A DNA stretch of 64,000 bases from NCBI GenBank assembly GCA_965230215.1, contig CBDDKN010000001.1, positions 248,001 to 312,000 of the forward strand, given 5' to 3'. Below the pieces are notes generated by a model that made no database searches, was not told where the DNA came from, and saw nothing but the letters and a program-made list of their open reading frames with translations. Position numbers and translations under genes: made by a program. Source of the stretch: RFSX01 sp965230215. GTDB lineage: Bacteria; Bacteroidota; Bacteroidia; Chitinophagales; Saprospiraceae. Positions 33,647 through 42,954 of the stretch are shown in pieces. Position 1 is the stretch's first letter; each line of letters opens with the position of its first letter.

Positions 33647-34576
33647 TCAGGCTTTTTGATTTTGTATAAGTTTCTCTGCCGTAGCTCTGGCGGCAGAAGT
33701 CATGATGTCTAGATTGCCAGCATACTCCGGTAGGTAGTGGCCGGCTCCCGTTACTTTTAGTAGTACGGTTGTCTTGATTCCATGTCTATGACCCAGACCT
33801 TCGATATAAACAGGATTATCTTCAGGGATTACGTCAAATTGAACTTCCTGGTGGAGTTCATATCCCGGCACATAGTGCTGGACTTGTGCGACCATTTGCT
33901 CAACACTGTCTCTGATGGCTTTAGTATCGACTTGTTCACTCAATGTGAATACAGTATCACGCATTACGAGCGGTGGATCAGCAGGATTTAATACGATAAT
34001 CGCCTTTCCTTTACTTGCGCCACCTACAGTTTCGATAGCTTTGGCTGTGGTTTCTGTGAATTCATCGATATTGGCTCGTGTGCCCGGACCTGCAGACTTG
34101 CTGGCGATAGATGCTACAATTTCACCATAGTGTACCTTGCTTACTCTGTTTACCGCAGCTACAATGGGAATGGTCGCTTGCCCGCCACAGGTGACCATAT
34201 TGAAATTCTTAATATCCTGATCCAGGTCCAAATTGACTGCTGGGACGGTATAAGGGCCTACAGCCGCAGGTGTCAGGTCGATGACCAGTTTATCGTCATA
34301 GGCTTTGATCTTTTCCCAATTGTATAGATGTGCTTTTGCTGAAGTGGCATCAAAGACAACTTTTATATCTTTCCATTCCGGCATCTCGATTAATCCATCA
34401 ATGCCCTCATGACAGGTTTTGATACCCAATTTATTGGCCCGCGCCAGGCCATCAGATGCAGGATCAATTCCAACAAATACACTCGTTTCCAGAGCCTCTG
34501 ACTTTCTGAGAATCTTGATAAGCAGGTCAGTTCCAATATTGCCAGAACCGATAATGGCAGCCTTCACTTTTTCCAT
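33647..34576 (-). CDS. mhpF: Acetaldehyde dehydrogenase (acylating)
   Basis: 309 residues, the MhpF/DmpF family. The N-terminal Rossmann motif is AIIGSGNIGTDLL; catalytic Cys130 is in VTCGGQATIPIV, and the C-terminal RHGIKTTVLLKVTGAGHYLPEYAGNLD-type segment (shown in part) belongs to the aldolase-binding face. It oxidises acetaldehyde to acetyl-CoA using NAD and CoA as a complex with the aldolase encoded next. The preceding gene on the strand is an AraC regulator, 48 nt away, so the aldolase and dehydrogenase probably depend on it. Confidence 0.94.
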   Translation of the reverse strand: MEKVKAAIIGSGNIGTDLLIKILRKSEALETSVFVGIDPASDGLARANKLGIKTCHEGIDGLIEMPEWKDIKVVFDATSAKAHLYNWEKIKAYDDKLVIDLTPAAVGPYTVPAVNLDLDQDIKNFNMVTCGGQATIPIVAAVNRVSKVHYGEIVASIASKSAGPGTRANIDEFTETTAKAIETVGGASKGKAIIVLNPADPPLVMRDTVFTLSEQVDTKAIRDSVEQMVAQVQHYVPGYELHQEVQFDVIPEDNPVYIEGLGHRHGIKTTVLLKVTGAGHYLPEYAGNLDIMTSAARATAEKLIQNQKA

Positions 34577-34624
34577 ATGCTATTATGAGCCAGAAAGATA
34601 AGCTTAATTCAAGCATATGAGAAA

Positions 34625-35515
34625 TTACGCATCCTTCAATTGAATCTGCGTATTCTTCCGGTATTCACTCATGGTTAAGTTGGTATACCTTTTAAAAAGT
34701 CTGGACATGTAGGCAGGGTCATCAAAGTTGAGACGATAGGCAATTTGTTTCAAGCTCAGACTGGAATAGCTGAGGTATCTCTTAATCTCAGATATCAGTT
34801 TGTCGAGAATTATAGATTTGGCTGTGTTGCCGGAATACTTGGAACATACATTACTCAATTTCCTATTGCTCACACCAAGCGAGCCTGAGTAAAAGGCCAA
34901 TGAATGGTGTTGTGTGAAATGCTGATTGGCAAGCAATATGAATTGGTTAAAGAGGTTTCTATCCTTGTCATCACCCGGGAGGTAGAGGCGGTTAAACTGA
35001 TCCCGCACTTCTGTTGTGATTTTGTTTAGGAGTGCGAATAAAAGATTTTGAAGCGTTTGTTGTTTTCCCTGGCTATCTGACTTGTATTCTTCAAGCATCA
35101 AATTCATCAACAACTCGAATGCGTGCAGTCGTTGTTCATCAAGTTGCAGCTTGTTATGGAGTAAAATGGTGTTAGAATAATCTCTCAGGATGTCCACTTT
35201 ATCATGGGCAAGCGGAAGAAAATCTTCTGTGAATCTAATGAGATAGCCTTCCAGGTTCTGACCATAGTCAAAGCCGTGGACCTGATTGGTGTGAATACAA
35301 TAAAAGGTATGGGGTTTGAGCTCTATTTCTTCACTATCGATATAATGTTTTCCGGTGCCTGTTCGGATGTAGATAATTTCGTGAAACTTATGTCTGTGAG
35401 GAAGGTCTTCTTTAGGCTTTCTATTGATTTGACTCAGAACAGGCCTGATTAAAAAAGAACTTTGGTCCTCACTAAGAATTTGATCTGGTATGTTCTGGGG
35501 GTAAGACTTTTTCAA
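34625..35515 (-). CDS. AraC-family regulator of the aromatic catabolic operon
   Basis: 296 residues. The N-terminal cupin sensor is at about 30-115 (DLPHRHKFHEIIYIRTGTGKH, NQVHGFDYG). The C-terminal AraC domain has SLGVSNRKLSNVCSKYSG as the first HTH and LNFDDPAYMSRLFKRYTNLTMSEYR in the second. The overall form resembles HpaA-type activators of 4-hydroxyphenylacetate catabolism. It is sandwiched, on the same strand, between a flavin reductase of HpaC type (2 nt upstream) and the dehydrogenase/aldolase pair, so a role in activating these genes in response to an aromatic acid is likely; the ligand is inferred only. Confidence 0.88.
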   Translation of the reverse strand: MKKSYPQNIPDQILSEDQSSFLIRPVLSQINRKPKEDLPHRHKFHEIIYIRTGTGKHYIDSEEIELKPHTFYCIHTNQVHGFDYGQNLEGYLIRFTEDFLPLAHDKVDILRDYSNTILLHNKLQLDEQRLHAFELLMNLMLEEYKSDSQGKQQTLQNLLFALLNKITTEVRDQFNRLYLPGDDKDRNLFNQFILLANQHFTQHHSLAFYSGSLGVSNRKLSNVCSKYSGNTAKSIILDKLISEIKRYLSYSSLSLKQIAYRLNFDDPAYMSRLFKRYTNLTMSEYRKNTQIQLKDA

Positions 35516-35517
35516 TT

Positions 35518-36000
35518 TTATAATTCCTTACTTCCAATGTTTCTGTATCCATTGTAAAATATAATAGGTGTTTTGCTTTCATCTCTTCCACAGTCAATGA
35601 CCTTACATATTATAAGCTTGTGATCACCTGAACTTACAATCTGATCGATCTGTGTTTTGTACCAGGCCATAGCGTTAGGGATGAGTATATGTTTGCCCTC
35701 TCTGAATATATGCGGTTTGTTCTCATGACTCATCCCTGCAAAATAATTGCTAACCTCTCTTTGTTCTTCTGAAAGAATATTAAAGCTTACTTCTGAACCG
35801 TCATGACAGAATTCCAGCATTTTACTGTCGTTCGCTGCAGAAAAGAGAATCAGTGGAGGATCTAAGGAAACGGAAAGAAATGAATTGATTGTCATGCCTA
35901 CTGGTGTGTAATCTAAGTCCATAACTAAAGCTACAGCGATTCCTGTAGCGAATGCGCCGGCAACATGACGTAATTTTTCGTGCTCAAGTGTTGATTCCAT
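35518..36000 (-). CDS. Flavin reductase family protein (HpaC-like)
   Basis: 160 residues of the flavin-reductase-like FMN-binding split barrel: GAFATGIAVALV near 11-22, PVGMTINSFLSVSLDPPLILF near 32-52, and the GDHKLIICKV segment. Such proteins reduce FMN or FAD with NAD(P)H for two-component monooxygenases such as 4-hydroxyphenylacetate hydroxylase. No oxygenase component is encoded in the window, so the partner must be elsewhere. It is the first gene of the minus-strand unit containing the AraC regulator, dehydrogenase and aldolase. Confidence 0.88.
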   Translation of the reverse strand: MESTLEHEKLRHVAGAFATGIAVALVMDLDYTPVGMTINSFLSVSLDPPLILFSAANDSKMLEFCHDGSEVSFNILSEEQREVSNYFAGMSHENKPHIFREGKHILIPNAMAWYKTQIDQIVSSGDHKLIICKVIDCGRDESKTPIIFYNGYRNIGSKEL

Positions 36001-36174
36001 TAAAGTTATGGATTGTATACTGATATAACTTAAGTTAGGATTATTGGTTTAGTGCAATGGTAATAAAGATTTTATTATTTGCCTGACTTAAAATTAAAGA
36101 CATGCTGTCAATTGAGCTGTTTAGAATTATTCCAAAGTTTTATAACTTTCCATCTTTGAAGAAAAAATATAAGA

Positions 36175-36777
36175 ATGAAGAAACCCCTGGTAAACCCATT
36201 GAACAGAGATGCAAATCCGGAAGCAGAAGAAATGGCGAAATTCTATGATGAAACACTTGGTTTTACGCCTAACTCCCTTTTTACCATGATGCACAGGCCA
36301 AGAATAGCGCATGCCTTTCTTGAAATGAATCAAGCTGTCATGGAAAACAAAGGAAGAATCAGTTCTGCGATGAAGCGTCAAATAGCATATCTGTCCAGTA
36401 TGACAACAGGATGTCGGTATTGCGAAGCGCATGCCATTCGTGCTGCAGTCAGATATGGTTCTGATGAGGATAAGTTGCGTCATATATGGGATTACAAAAC
36501 ATACCCAGCATTTAGTGATGCTGAAAGAGCCGCATTTGATTTTACAATAGCTGCATCTTCTGTTCCTAATGCCGTAAATGACGAAATAGCCGAAAACATG
36601 AGGGCCCATTGGGATGAAGGAGAGATAGTAGAGATAGCTGGCGTGGTTGCCTTATTTGGATACCTTAATAGATGGAATGACAGTATGGGAACTCAGCTTG
36701 AAGGCCCTGCTGCTCAAGATGGAGAAGACTATTTGAAAGAGAATGGGTGGGAGATAGGTAAACACAAATACGAATAA
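36175..36777 (+). CDS. Carboxymuconolactone decarboxylase family protein
   Basis: 200 residues, helical, cytoplasmic. The AhpD-like motif TTGCRYCEAHAIRAAVRYG (about 80-98) contains the CxxC pair and following His. It is longer than the 182-residue relative at 13.5 kb and lies 2 nt before a FAD-linked dehydrogenase, so the two are one unit. Its reaction is not known; a peroxidase or ring-modifying role related to the divergent aromatic operon is possible. Confidence 0.85.
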   Translation: MKKPLVNPLNRDANPEAEEMAKFYDETLGFTPNSLFTMMHRPRIAHAFLEMNQAVMENKGRISSAMKRQIAYLSSMTTGCRYCEAHAIRAAVRYGSDEDKLRHIWDYKTYPAFSDAERAAFDFTIAASSVPNAVNDEIAENMRAHWDEGEIVEIAGVVALFGYLNRWNDSMGTQLEGPAAQDGEDYLKENGWEIGKHKYE

Positions 36778-36779
36778 AC

Positions 36780-38171
36780 ATGTCCGATCAGGTACTTGAT
36801 GCCTTGAGTGAAATATTAGCTTCAGATCAGCTTATAACTGGAGACGGTCTTAAAGAACGCTATTCGCATATCTGGAAGATGAATGAAGGTCTTGAGGCGC
36901 TTGCTGTGGCCATACCTTCTACAACAAATGAACTGTCCCGGATTCTCAAGAAGTGTAATGAATACAAGCAAGCAGTTGTTGTACATGGCGGCTTAACGAA
37001 TTTGGTTGGGGGTACGGAGACCACGAGCGCCGATCTGGTTATCTCAATGGAGCGTTTTGACAAGATCGAAGAAACGGATACGGCTGGGCGAACAATGACA
37101 GTTCAGTCGGGTGTCGTATTGCAGAGGGTTCAGGAGGAAGCAGATAAACATGATTTGCTCTTTCCTCTGAATTTTGGAGCAAAAGGGAGTGCGCAAATGG
37201 GTGGAGTCATATCTTCCAATGCTGGCGGCCTGCGTGTGTTTCGATTTGGAATGACGCGTCAACTGATATTGGGACTTGAAGCTGTTTTGGCTGACGGTAC
37301 GATAATATCATCTATGAAAAAAATCATCAAGGATAACTCGGGTTACGATCTCAAACATTTGTTTATCGGATCAGAAGGCACACTGGGTGTTGTAACACGC
37401 GCAGTTGTCAAACTGATTGAGAAACCTCAAAGCAGATGCTCCGCATTTGTTGCACTAGATGACTATGATAAGGTGCTCACCTTGTTAAAATACTGTGACA
37501 GGACTTCTGCTGGAAAGCTTTCCGGATTTGAGTTGATATGGGGCGAGACATACAAGGTGATGACCTCTGAACCAGCTAAAGCCCGACCTCCGCTTCCTCA
37601 GACATACAAGTATTATGTCTTAATCGAATTGATGGGAGGCAACCAGGAACAAGATCAGTTATTGTTGCAGGAAATACTGGAGCATTGTTTCAGCAATGAT
37701 ATGATAAAGGATGCTGCATTGGCGCATAGTGAATCAGACCTGAATTGGTTTTGGGGCATCCGAGAGGATGTACATGCATTTGTTTCATTGTGTCAATACG
37801 ATCAGCATTTTGACATAAGTATGCCTCTGAAATATATCGGAAACTATGTGGATGAAGCCTCAAAGAAACTTAATCTGCTGGATGATGTAGAATGGGTGTT
37901 TCCATTTGGTCATGTAGCAGATGGCAATGTACATTTTGTAATTGGTAAACTGAATGACTCACAAGAACTCACCGATAAAGTAAATGAGATCATCTATCAG
38001 CCGCTGAAGGATATAGGAGGTTCCGTTTCGGCTGAACATGGTATTGGCAATCATAAAAAAAGATACTTGTACATCTCCAGAGATGAAAATGAAAGGGCGC
38101 TCATGCAAAGTCTTAAAAAAAGTATGGATCCCAACAATATACTTAACAGAGGTAAAGTCCTGGATAGCTGA
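36780..38171 (+). CDS. FAD-binding oxidoreductase, GlcD / D-2-hydroxyacid dehydrogenase family
   Basis: 463 residues. The N-terminal FAD_binding_4 domain has VVVHGGLTNLVGG near 62-74, NFGAKGSAQMGGVISSNAGG near 126-145 and LFIGSEGTLGVVTRAVV near 197-213. The C-terminal FAD-oxidase domain has FPFGHVADGNVHF near 377-389 and SAEHGIGNHKK near 418-428, with His residues that bind metal and substrate in D-lactate and D-2-hydroxyglutarate dehydrogenases. The likely substrate is a D-2-hydroxyacid. It is coupled to the preceding CMD-family gene and divergent from the aromatic catabolic unit. Confidence 0.9.
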   Translation: MSDQVLDALSEILASDQLITGDGLKERYSHIWKMNEGLEALAVAIPSTTNELSRILKKCNEYKQAVVVHGGLTNLVGGTETTSADLVISMERFDKIEETDTAGRTMTVQSGVVLQRVQEEADKHDLLFPLNFGAKGSAQMGGVISSNAGGLRVFRFGMTRQLILGLEAVLADGTIISSMKKIIKDNSGYDLKHLFIGSEGTLGVVTRAVVKLIEKPQSRCSAFVALDDYDKVLTLLKYCDRTSAGKLSGFELIWGETYKVMTSEPAKARPPLPQTYKYYVLIELMGGNQEQDQLLLQEILEHCFSNDMIKDAALAHSESDLNWFWGIREDVHAFVSLCQYDQHFDISMPLKYIGNYVDEASKKLNLLDDVEWVFPFGHVADGNVHFVIGKLNDSQELTDKVNEIIYQPLKDIGGSVSAEHGIGNHKKRYLYISRDENERALMQSLKKSMDPNNILNRGKVLDS

Positions 38172-38173
38172 GA

Positions 38174-38449
38174 TTAACCAAATTGGTCAATCCAATCAAA
38201 CTGACCCCCTGTAATCAATGTGAAGAATAAGCTTACCACAATTGGAGGGATTATGGAAAGGAGCATCCATATGTAAAAACTGCGCGGTACTTTAGACTTT
38301 TCAATGAGCTCTGCAATCAATGCAAATGCTAGTAGCGCTACGATTATTACAGTCATTACGATACTGAACAACAATCCTACATAGTCATCGTACATCCAAA
38401 GGGAGGCGTAGATGATCAACTGGATTAAGATACCATCTCTGTATTTCAT
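38174..38449 (-). CDS. Small integral membrane protein
   Basis: 91 residues with about three membrane helices (around 6-21, 24-46 and 58-81) and no catalytic motif. It follows a PiT-like transporter on the same strand. As sequenced, the transporter frame overlaps its start by 4 bp; after correcting the upstream frameshift the transporter would end at 38456, 6 nt before this start. It could be an accessory subunit of that transporter. No family is recognised. Confidence 0.65.
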   Translation of the reverse strand: MKYRDGILIQLIIYASLWMYDDYVGLLFSIVMTVIIVALLAFALIAELIEKSKVPRSFYIWMLLSIIPPIVVSLFFTLITGGQFDWIDQFG

Positions 38450-39483
38450 TGGATGTTACCCGCTGATAAGCTTAATAATGAAGACAAGCACAACACTGAC
38501 CACGAGTCCGAAGAATACTTTTCCAAGTCTGTCAAGACCATTCTAAGAAGTGAAGCTCTTACAGCTTTATTCATACGAAGTTGAATGCCAATTTCCCGAC
38601 CCGCAAGGAGACCGATAAAAATCCAAGTGGTACTCATAGGGAGTTTTCCACCCCAGAGACCGAAGTAATCATATTTGAACACATAAAGAATGACGCCATA
38701 AATGAGATCAACGAAAGTGGCAGATCTTATATCGGCTGTATTGGTCTTTTCTCTGACCACATTTTGAACAGCACCACCACGACGGTAGAATATAAAAGCA
38801 AGAAGACCAGTTAATATCAAGAGCGAAACGATGAATCCAAAGACGCTCAAGTCGGTTCCACCTTTAAGATAAATGTAAATATTGGCTAGGTCCTGAGTTA
38901 ACCACTGGGACCATAAGAATCCTGTTGTTATCCACTGTGCTACAATCCAGAATTTCTCCTCAGAGCTTTTGAGTGGATTATCTAGGAATTTTTTCTCTGT
39001 AAGACTGGTAATACCAAGATAAATGGCAATAGCAGAGGAAAAAGCAATGAGGTAACCCATGAAACTCTTGTGAATCATGCCTCCCAGTTTTTGTTCCTTG
39101 TCAAAAACAGAGGCGACCATGTCATTGATGTCTCCTGAAATTTCATTTAGCGAAAACAGCGTCAGAATCATAAAGGTCGTACTGACCGGGATACCTACTC
39201 TTGTGATAACCAGAAGCACCAAAGGAGGAAGGATGAAATACCATTCATAGTTTTCCGGCATGACGAATTTATCGAGCCTGCCATAGTCTATGTCAGCGTT
39301 GATGTAGCCATATATTAATGTAATAGAGAGTATGCTGGCTGCAAACAACCATAGCACATACCATTTGACCCTTCTTTCATTGGAAGTAAGAAAAGTACCA
39401 AGTGTTTGTATTACATCATTTCCAACTACAGAATACGCTGCAAGGGAAAAGCCTATCCACATAAATAAGGCTGAAAGATCCAT
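38446..39483 (-). CDS. PiT-like (inorganic phosphate transporter family) membrane protein, C-terminus frameshifted
   Basis: 345 residues as read, about ten membrane helices. Two half-motifs of the PiT family are visible: YSVVGNDVIQTLGTF (PiT GANDVANAFGT) near residue 18 with VGIPVSTTFMIL near 97-108, and PMSTTWIFIGLLAGREIG near 285-302. The last residues (LEKYSSDSWSVLCLSS...) are unlike a membrane protein. Adding one base in the A4/T4 run at 38519-38522 gives KVFFGLVVSVVLVFIIKLISG and a stop at 38456, a good final helix. The transported ion is inferred to be phosphate because a Na/Pi cotransporter gene lies 79 nt upstream. Confidence 0.75.
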   Translation of the reverse strand: MDLSALFMWIGFSLAAYSVVGNDVIQTLGTFLTSNERRVKWYVLWLFAASILSITLIYGYINADIDYGRLDKFVMPENYEWYFILPPLVLLVITRVGIPVSTTFMILTLFSLNEISGDINDMVASVFDKEQKLGGMIHKSFMGYLIAFSSAIAIYLGITSLTEKKFLDNPLKSSEEKFWIVAQWITTGFLWSQWLTQDLANIYIYLKGGTDLSVFGFIVSLLILTGLLAFIFYRRGGAVQNVVREKTNTADIRSATFVDLIYGVILYVFKYDYFGLWGGKLPMSTTWIFIGLLAGREIGIQLRMNKAVRASLLRMVLTDLEKYSSDSWSVLCLSSLLSLSAGNIQ

Positions 39484-39562
39484 TCAATTTTGGTGTTAGA
39501 TTCCAGTCGAGCCAAAAGTAATTAAAACTGGAAAATATCATTAATAAATCCGTATTAAGAAT

Positions 39563-41257
39563 TTACATTTCGTTTGTCACGGATTCGACTATTTCATATA
39601 CATGTTTCTGAATGGTCGAAAGGGAGTTGAGAATGGTATTATAGATAACTACAGAATTGATGTTTAAGTCCTCCTGATTTGAAAGGTCAAAATACTCTCT
39701 TCGGAATTTTGCAGTTATCTGTTTGACCTTGTCATCCAGTTCTTTTGAGACGGTAGGGTCAATGTCAACATATTTATCCATACGCAAGTTACTAACTGTC
39801 TCATTAATGGAGTGATCCAGCAGCGTCATCATCTTGTTGACATTTCTACGTTGTTTTGGGTTGAACCAGACTTTGTTTTCGTATTTCTTATTAATTCCTT
39901 GAGCAATTTCAAGAAAAATATCAGCTATTGTTTCCAATTCTGAACTCACACTTAGTAGAGATCGTAATCTGATACTAGTTCGAGATGTCATTTCAGATCT
40001 GGATAACCTGGTGATATATTCTGTTATCTCATCGCGCATCCTATCTGTAATGTCTTCGTATTTAAAGATTTTGCTATAGAGTGCAGTCTGTTCTTCTTCA
40101 TCAGTGGTATTAAAATACTTATGTACAAAATCAGACATGCGGGCTATCATCTCAGCAAAATGAGCTACATCCTTTTTTAATTCTACGGTTGCCAGCTCTG
40201 GGGAGTTGATAGTATTGCCTATAAGAAGCTTTTTCTTTGCAGCCGATTTGGATTTATCTCTTTTCGGTATTGTCCATTTGGCTAATGCGACAATATAAGG
40301 GAGAGCAACTATGAATATTATTGCATTAAGTGCGTTGAAAATGGTATGAAATGCAGACAGACCAATTGGTATGGCATTCACATCAACAAACGGATCCTGC
40401 ATATTCATAAAAGAGGTCATTCCCCAAGCTATGGCTGAAAGTACAATTGGCAAAACCATGAGCATCCAAACAGACCCCAGGAGGTTGAACAGGGTGTGTA
40501 CGCGTGCTGATCTCTTGGCATGTATGTTGGCAACAATGGCAGCAATCTCTGCGGTAAGTGTGGTTCCGATATTTTCTCCCAATACAAGTGCAGCGGCAAT
40601 TTCAAATGGAATCCAACCTTTGAGGGACATGGTCATGGTCAATACCATGGCAGCACTTGAAGATTGTAAGACTATAGTCAGCAAAGCTCCTAGTAGAACA
40701 AAAAGCAGATTTGTGAGTAAACTGGCATCTGTATATTGCCTTACCCACTCAAATAGCTCTAGGTTATTATCGATAGGTGGAATGCTCAATGTTAAGAAAT
40801 TGAGACCCAGGAAGAGCAATGAAAATCCGACAACGAATTCTCCCCAAAAACTATAGCGTTCATTTTTTGAAAATAAAAAAGGTACTGCAATGACAAGAAG
40901 CGGCAATGAAAGTTCATGTATGCTGACTTTGTATTGTAATACAGCGGCGAGCCAGCCAGTTATTGTTGTTCCAATATTGGCCCCTATCATAATACCTGCT
41001 GACTCAATTAATGAAAGTAGTCCTGCATTAACAAAACTAACCGTCATTACTGTCGTAACCGAGGAAGATTGAACAGAGGCTGTGGTTAGCAATCCTGTAA
41101 GAAGTGCATACCACTTATTCTTGGTCATGTTCCTCAGGATATTTCGAAAGGTAGAACCGGCTGCTTTTTGAATTCCATCGGACATGACCTTCATGCCATA
41201 GATGAAAAGGGCCAAGGAGCCGAATATTTTGAGTATATCAAAAAAGCCAAAATCCAT
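39563..41257 (-). CDS. Na/Pi cotransporter (NptA type) with PhoU-like domain
   Basis: 564 residues from the ATG at 41257; a TTG three codons further upstream is less likely. Two inverted membrane repeats carry the QSSS signatures of the family: TASVQSSSVTTVMTV near 62-76 and TIVLQSSSAAMVLTM near 200-214, each followed by a GxNIGTT motif. After about ten helices a cytoplasmic PhoU-like helical domain begins near 375 (VELKKDVAHFAEMIARM). The protein imports phosphate with sodium. It lies upstream of a second PiT-like gene on the same strand, suggesting a phosphate supply cluster. Confidence 0.92.
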   Translation of the reverse strand: MDFGFFDILKIFGSLALFIYGMKVMSDGIQKAAGSTFRNILRNMTKNKWYALLTGLLTTASVQSSSVTTVMTVSFVNAGLLSLIESAGIMIGANIGTTITGWLAAVLQYKVSIHELSLPLLVIAVPFLFSKNERYSFWGEFVVGFSLLFLGLNFLTLSIPPIDNNLELFEWVRQYTDASLLTNLLFVLLGALLTIVLQSSSAAMVLTMTMSLKGWIPFEIAAALVLGENIGTTLTAEIAAIVANIHAKRSARVHTLFNLLGSVWMLMVLPIVLSAIAWGMTSFMNMQDPFVDVNAIPIGLSAFHTIFNALNAIIFIVALPYIVALAKWTIPKRDKSKSAAKKKLLIGNTINSPELATVELKKDVAHFAEMIARMSDFVHKYFNTTDEEEQTALYSKIFKYEDITDRMRDEITEYITRLSRSEMTSRTSIRLRSLLSVSSELETIADIFLEIAQGINKKYENKVWFNPKQRRNVNKMMTLLDHSINETVSNLRMDKYVDIDPTVSKELDDKVKQITAKFRREYFDLSNQEDLNINSVVIYNTILNSLSTIQKHVYEIVESVTNEM

Positions 41258-41505
41258 ACAGCGCAAAAGTAAGTTTAATGCTTGATAGAAGGTGTATTAT
41301 GAAGCCTTATTATTATCTACTCTAAAATAGTAACGTTAATTCAATATTAAGAAAGTTAACACAAGATTACCTAAAAGCCGCCTCTGTTAACATACATATA
41401 ACGATGGCTTAAAATAGGAGGTATATGCTATAAGTAATATTGCACCGATTTTATGAATAAGAAACTACTAAAAGATAAAATTGTAAACTCAATTAAATTA
41501 TTAAA

Positions 41506-42921
41506 ATGACTAAACTATTAAAACTTTCGTTTATCCTTCTTTGCTCTGCATTGGTGGTTGTATCATGTGGAGATGATGATTGTGAAGTAACTTGCGGTGC
41601 AGGCGAAGTTCTCACAGATGATTGTACATGTGTATCAACTGATCCTTGTGCTGGAATAACATGTGCTGCAGGAGAAATTCTTACAGCTGATTGTGATTGC
41701 ATTGATGATCCATCTGATGATGTTCCAGTAATCACTAAGACTGGTACTATCTGTGATGAGTCTTGGACTAAAGACAACATCTATGTTCTTAACGGTAAAG
41801 TTGTTGTTTCTGACGGTTGTTCTCTTACAATCGAAGCTGGTACAATAATTAAGGCTGAAGACGATCCAGGAACACTGGCTTCTGCTCTTATCGTAGCTCA
41901 AGGTGCTCAGCTATTTGCTGAAGGAACTGCTTCTGAGCCAATTATCTTCACTTCTGTTTCTGACAACATCATGCCTGGAGAACTTGTATCTCCTAACCTA
42001 ACAGAGTTTGACAACAAACTTTGGGGTGGATTGATCGTACTAGGAAGAGCACCTATCTCTGCTGGTGACGGTGATGATGTAGCTCTTATCGAAGGTATTC
42101 CTCCAGGTGAGCCATTCGGCCTATACGGTGGAACAGATCCAATGGATAACTCAGGTGTAATCACTTATGTATCTGTAAGACACGGAGGTATTTCAATTGG
42201 TGCGGATAACGAAATCAACGGTATCACTCTTGGTGGTGTTGGTGCTGGAACTACAATCGATAACATCGAGGTTGTTGCTAACCTTGACGATGGTGTTGAG
42301 TGGTTCGGTGGAACTGTTAACTGTACAAACGTATTGGTTGCTTATGGTGAGGATGATGGTCTTGATATCGATCAAAACTACTCAGGAACTATCAGAAATG
42401 CTGTTGTAATCACTTCTGGCGCTACTGCAGGTGACAACGCTTTCGAAATTGATGGTCCTGAAGGTTCACTAACTGATGGTTTCTTCACAATTGAAAATGC
42501 TACAGTTATCGATAAAGATGGAGAAGCTGATACAGCTGCTGATCTTAAATCTAAGACTCAGGGAACATTGAGAAATGTTTCTTGGAGAGGATTCGGTGAC
42601 AATGTTAAAATGAGAAGCTCTTGTGAAGAGTCTGATTGTATGACTGAGAAGTCTGATTCATACACTAACTATATCGATGGTCTATTGGTAATCGAAAACA
42701 GTGAGTGGGTAGGTGCTGCTACTTTCGCTGATTGGATCACTGTATACGGTGATGAAGATTGTCCTAACGATGAAAGATGTATCATTTCTTCAGCTCAACA
42801 AGATGCTGCAATTAACATTCTTTCTGGGGCTGGAAATGCTATCAACAGTTCTGCAACTACAGGTGCTGATATGTCTGCTTTCCAAGGTTGGTCTTGGGCT
42901 GCTAACACAGGAAACCTATAA
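41506..42921 (+). CDS. Abundant-type surface lipoprotein paired with a TonB receptor
   Basis: 471 residues. The signal ends in the lipobox VVSC (Cys21) followed by GDDD, then two Cys-rich repeats (CEVTCGAGEVLTDDCTC and CAGITCAAGEILTADCDC). From about 75 the protein looks like a right-handed beta-helix or beta-solenoid: repeated GTIIKAEDD, LIVAQGAQLFAEGTASEPIIFTS, and short Asn/Asp turns. Codon use is strongly biased (GCT, ACT, GGT, AAC, ATC) compared with neighbours, indicating very high expression. A terminator-like hairpin and a 949-residue TonB receptor follow. It probably binds the receptor ligand at the cell surface; the ligand is unknown, and phosphate compounds are only a guess from position. 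Confidence 0.75.
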   Translation: MTKLLKLSFILLCSALVVVSCGDDDCEVTCGAGEVLTDDCTCVSTDPCAGITCAAGEILTADCDCIDDPSDDVPVITKTGTICDESWTKDNIYVLNGKVVVSDGCSLTIEAGTIIKAEDDPGTLASALIVAQGAQLFAEGTASEPIIFTSVSDNIMPGELVSPNLTEFDNKLWGGLIVLGRAPISAGDGDDVALIEGIPPGEPFGLYGGTDPMDNSGVITYVSVRHGGISIGADNEINGITLGGVGAGTTIDNIEVVANLDDGVEWFGGTVNCTNVLVAYGEDDGLDIDQNYSGTIRNAVVITSGATAGDNAFEIDGPEGSLTDGFFTIENATVIDKDGEADTAADLKSKTQGTLRNVSWRGFGDNVKMRSSCEESDCMTEKSDSYTNYIDGLLVIENSEWVGAATFADWITVYGDEDCPNDERCIISSAQQDAAINILSGAGNAINSSATTGADMSAFQGWSWAANTGNL

Positions 42922-42954
42922 TCAAAGAATTCTTTGATAAATAATAAATAAAAC

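Noticed and set aside
38581..38814. 77-codon plus-strand frame
   Set aside because: Antisense to the PiT-like transporter and polar without family features.
40371..40856. 161-codon plus-strand frame
   Set aside because: Antisense shadow of the Na/Pi cotransporter membrane helices.
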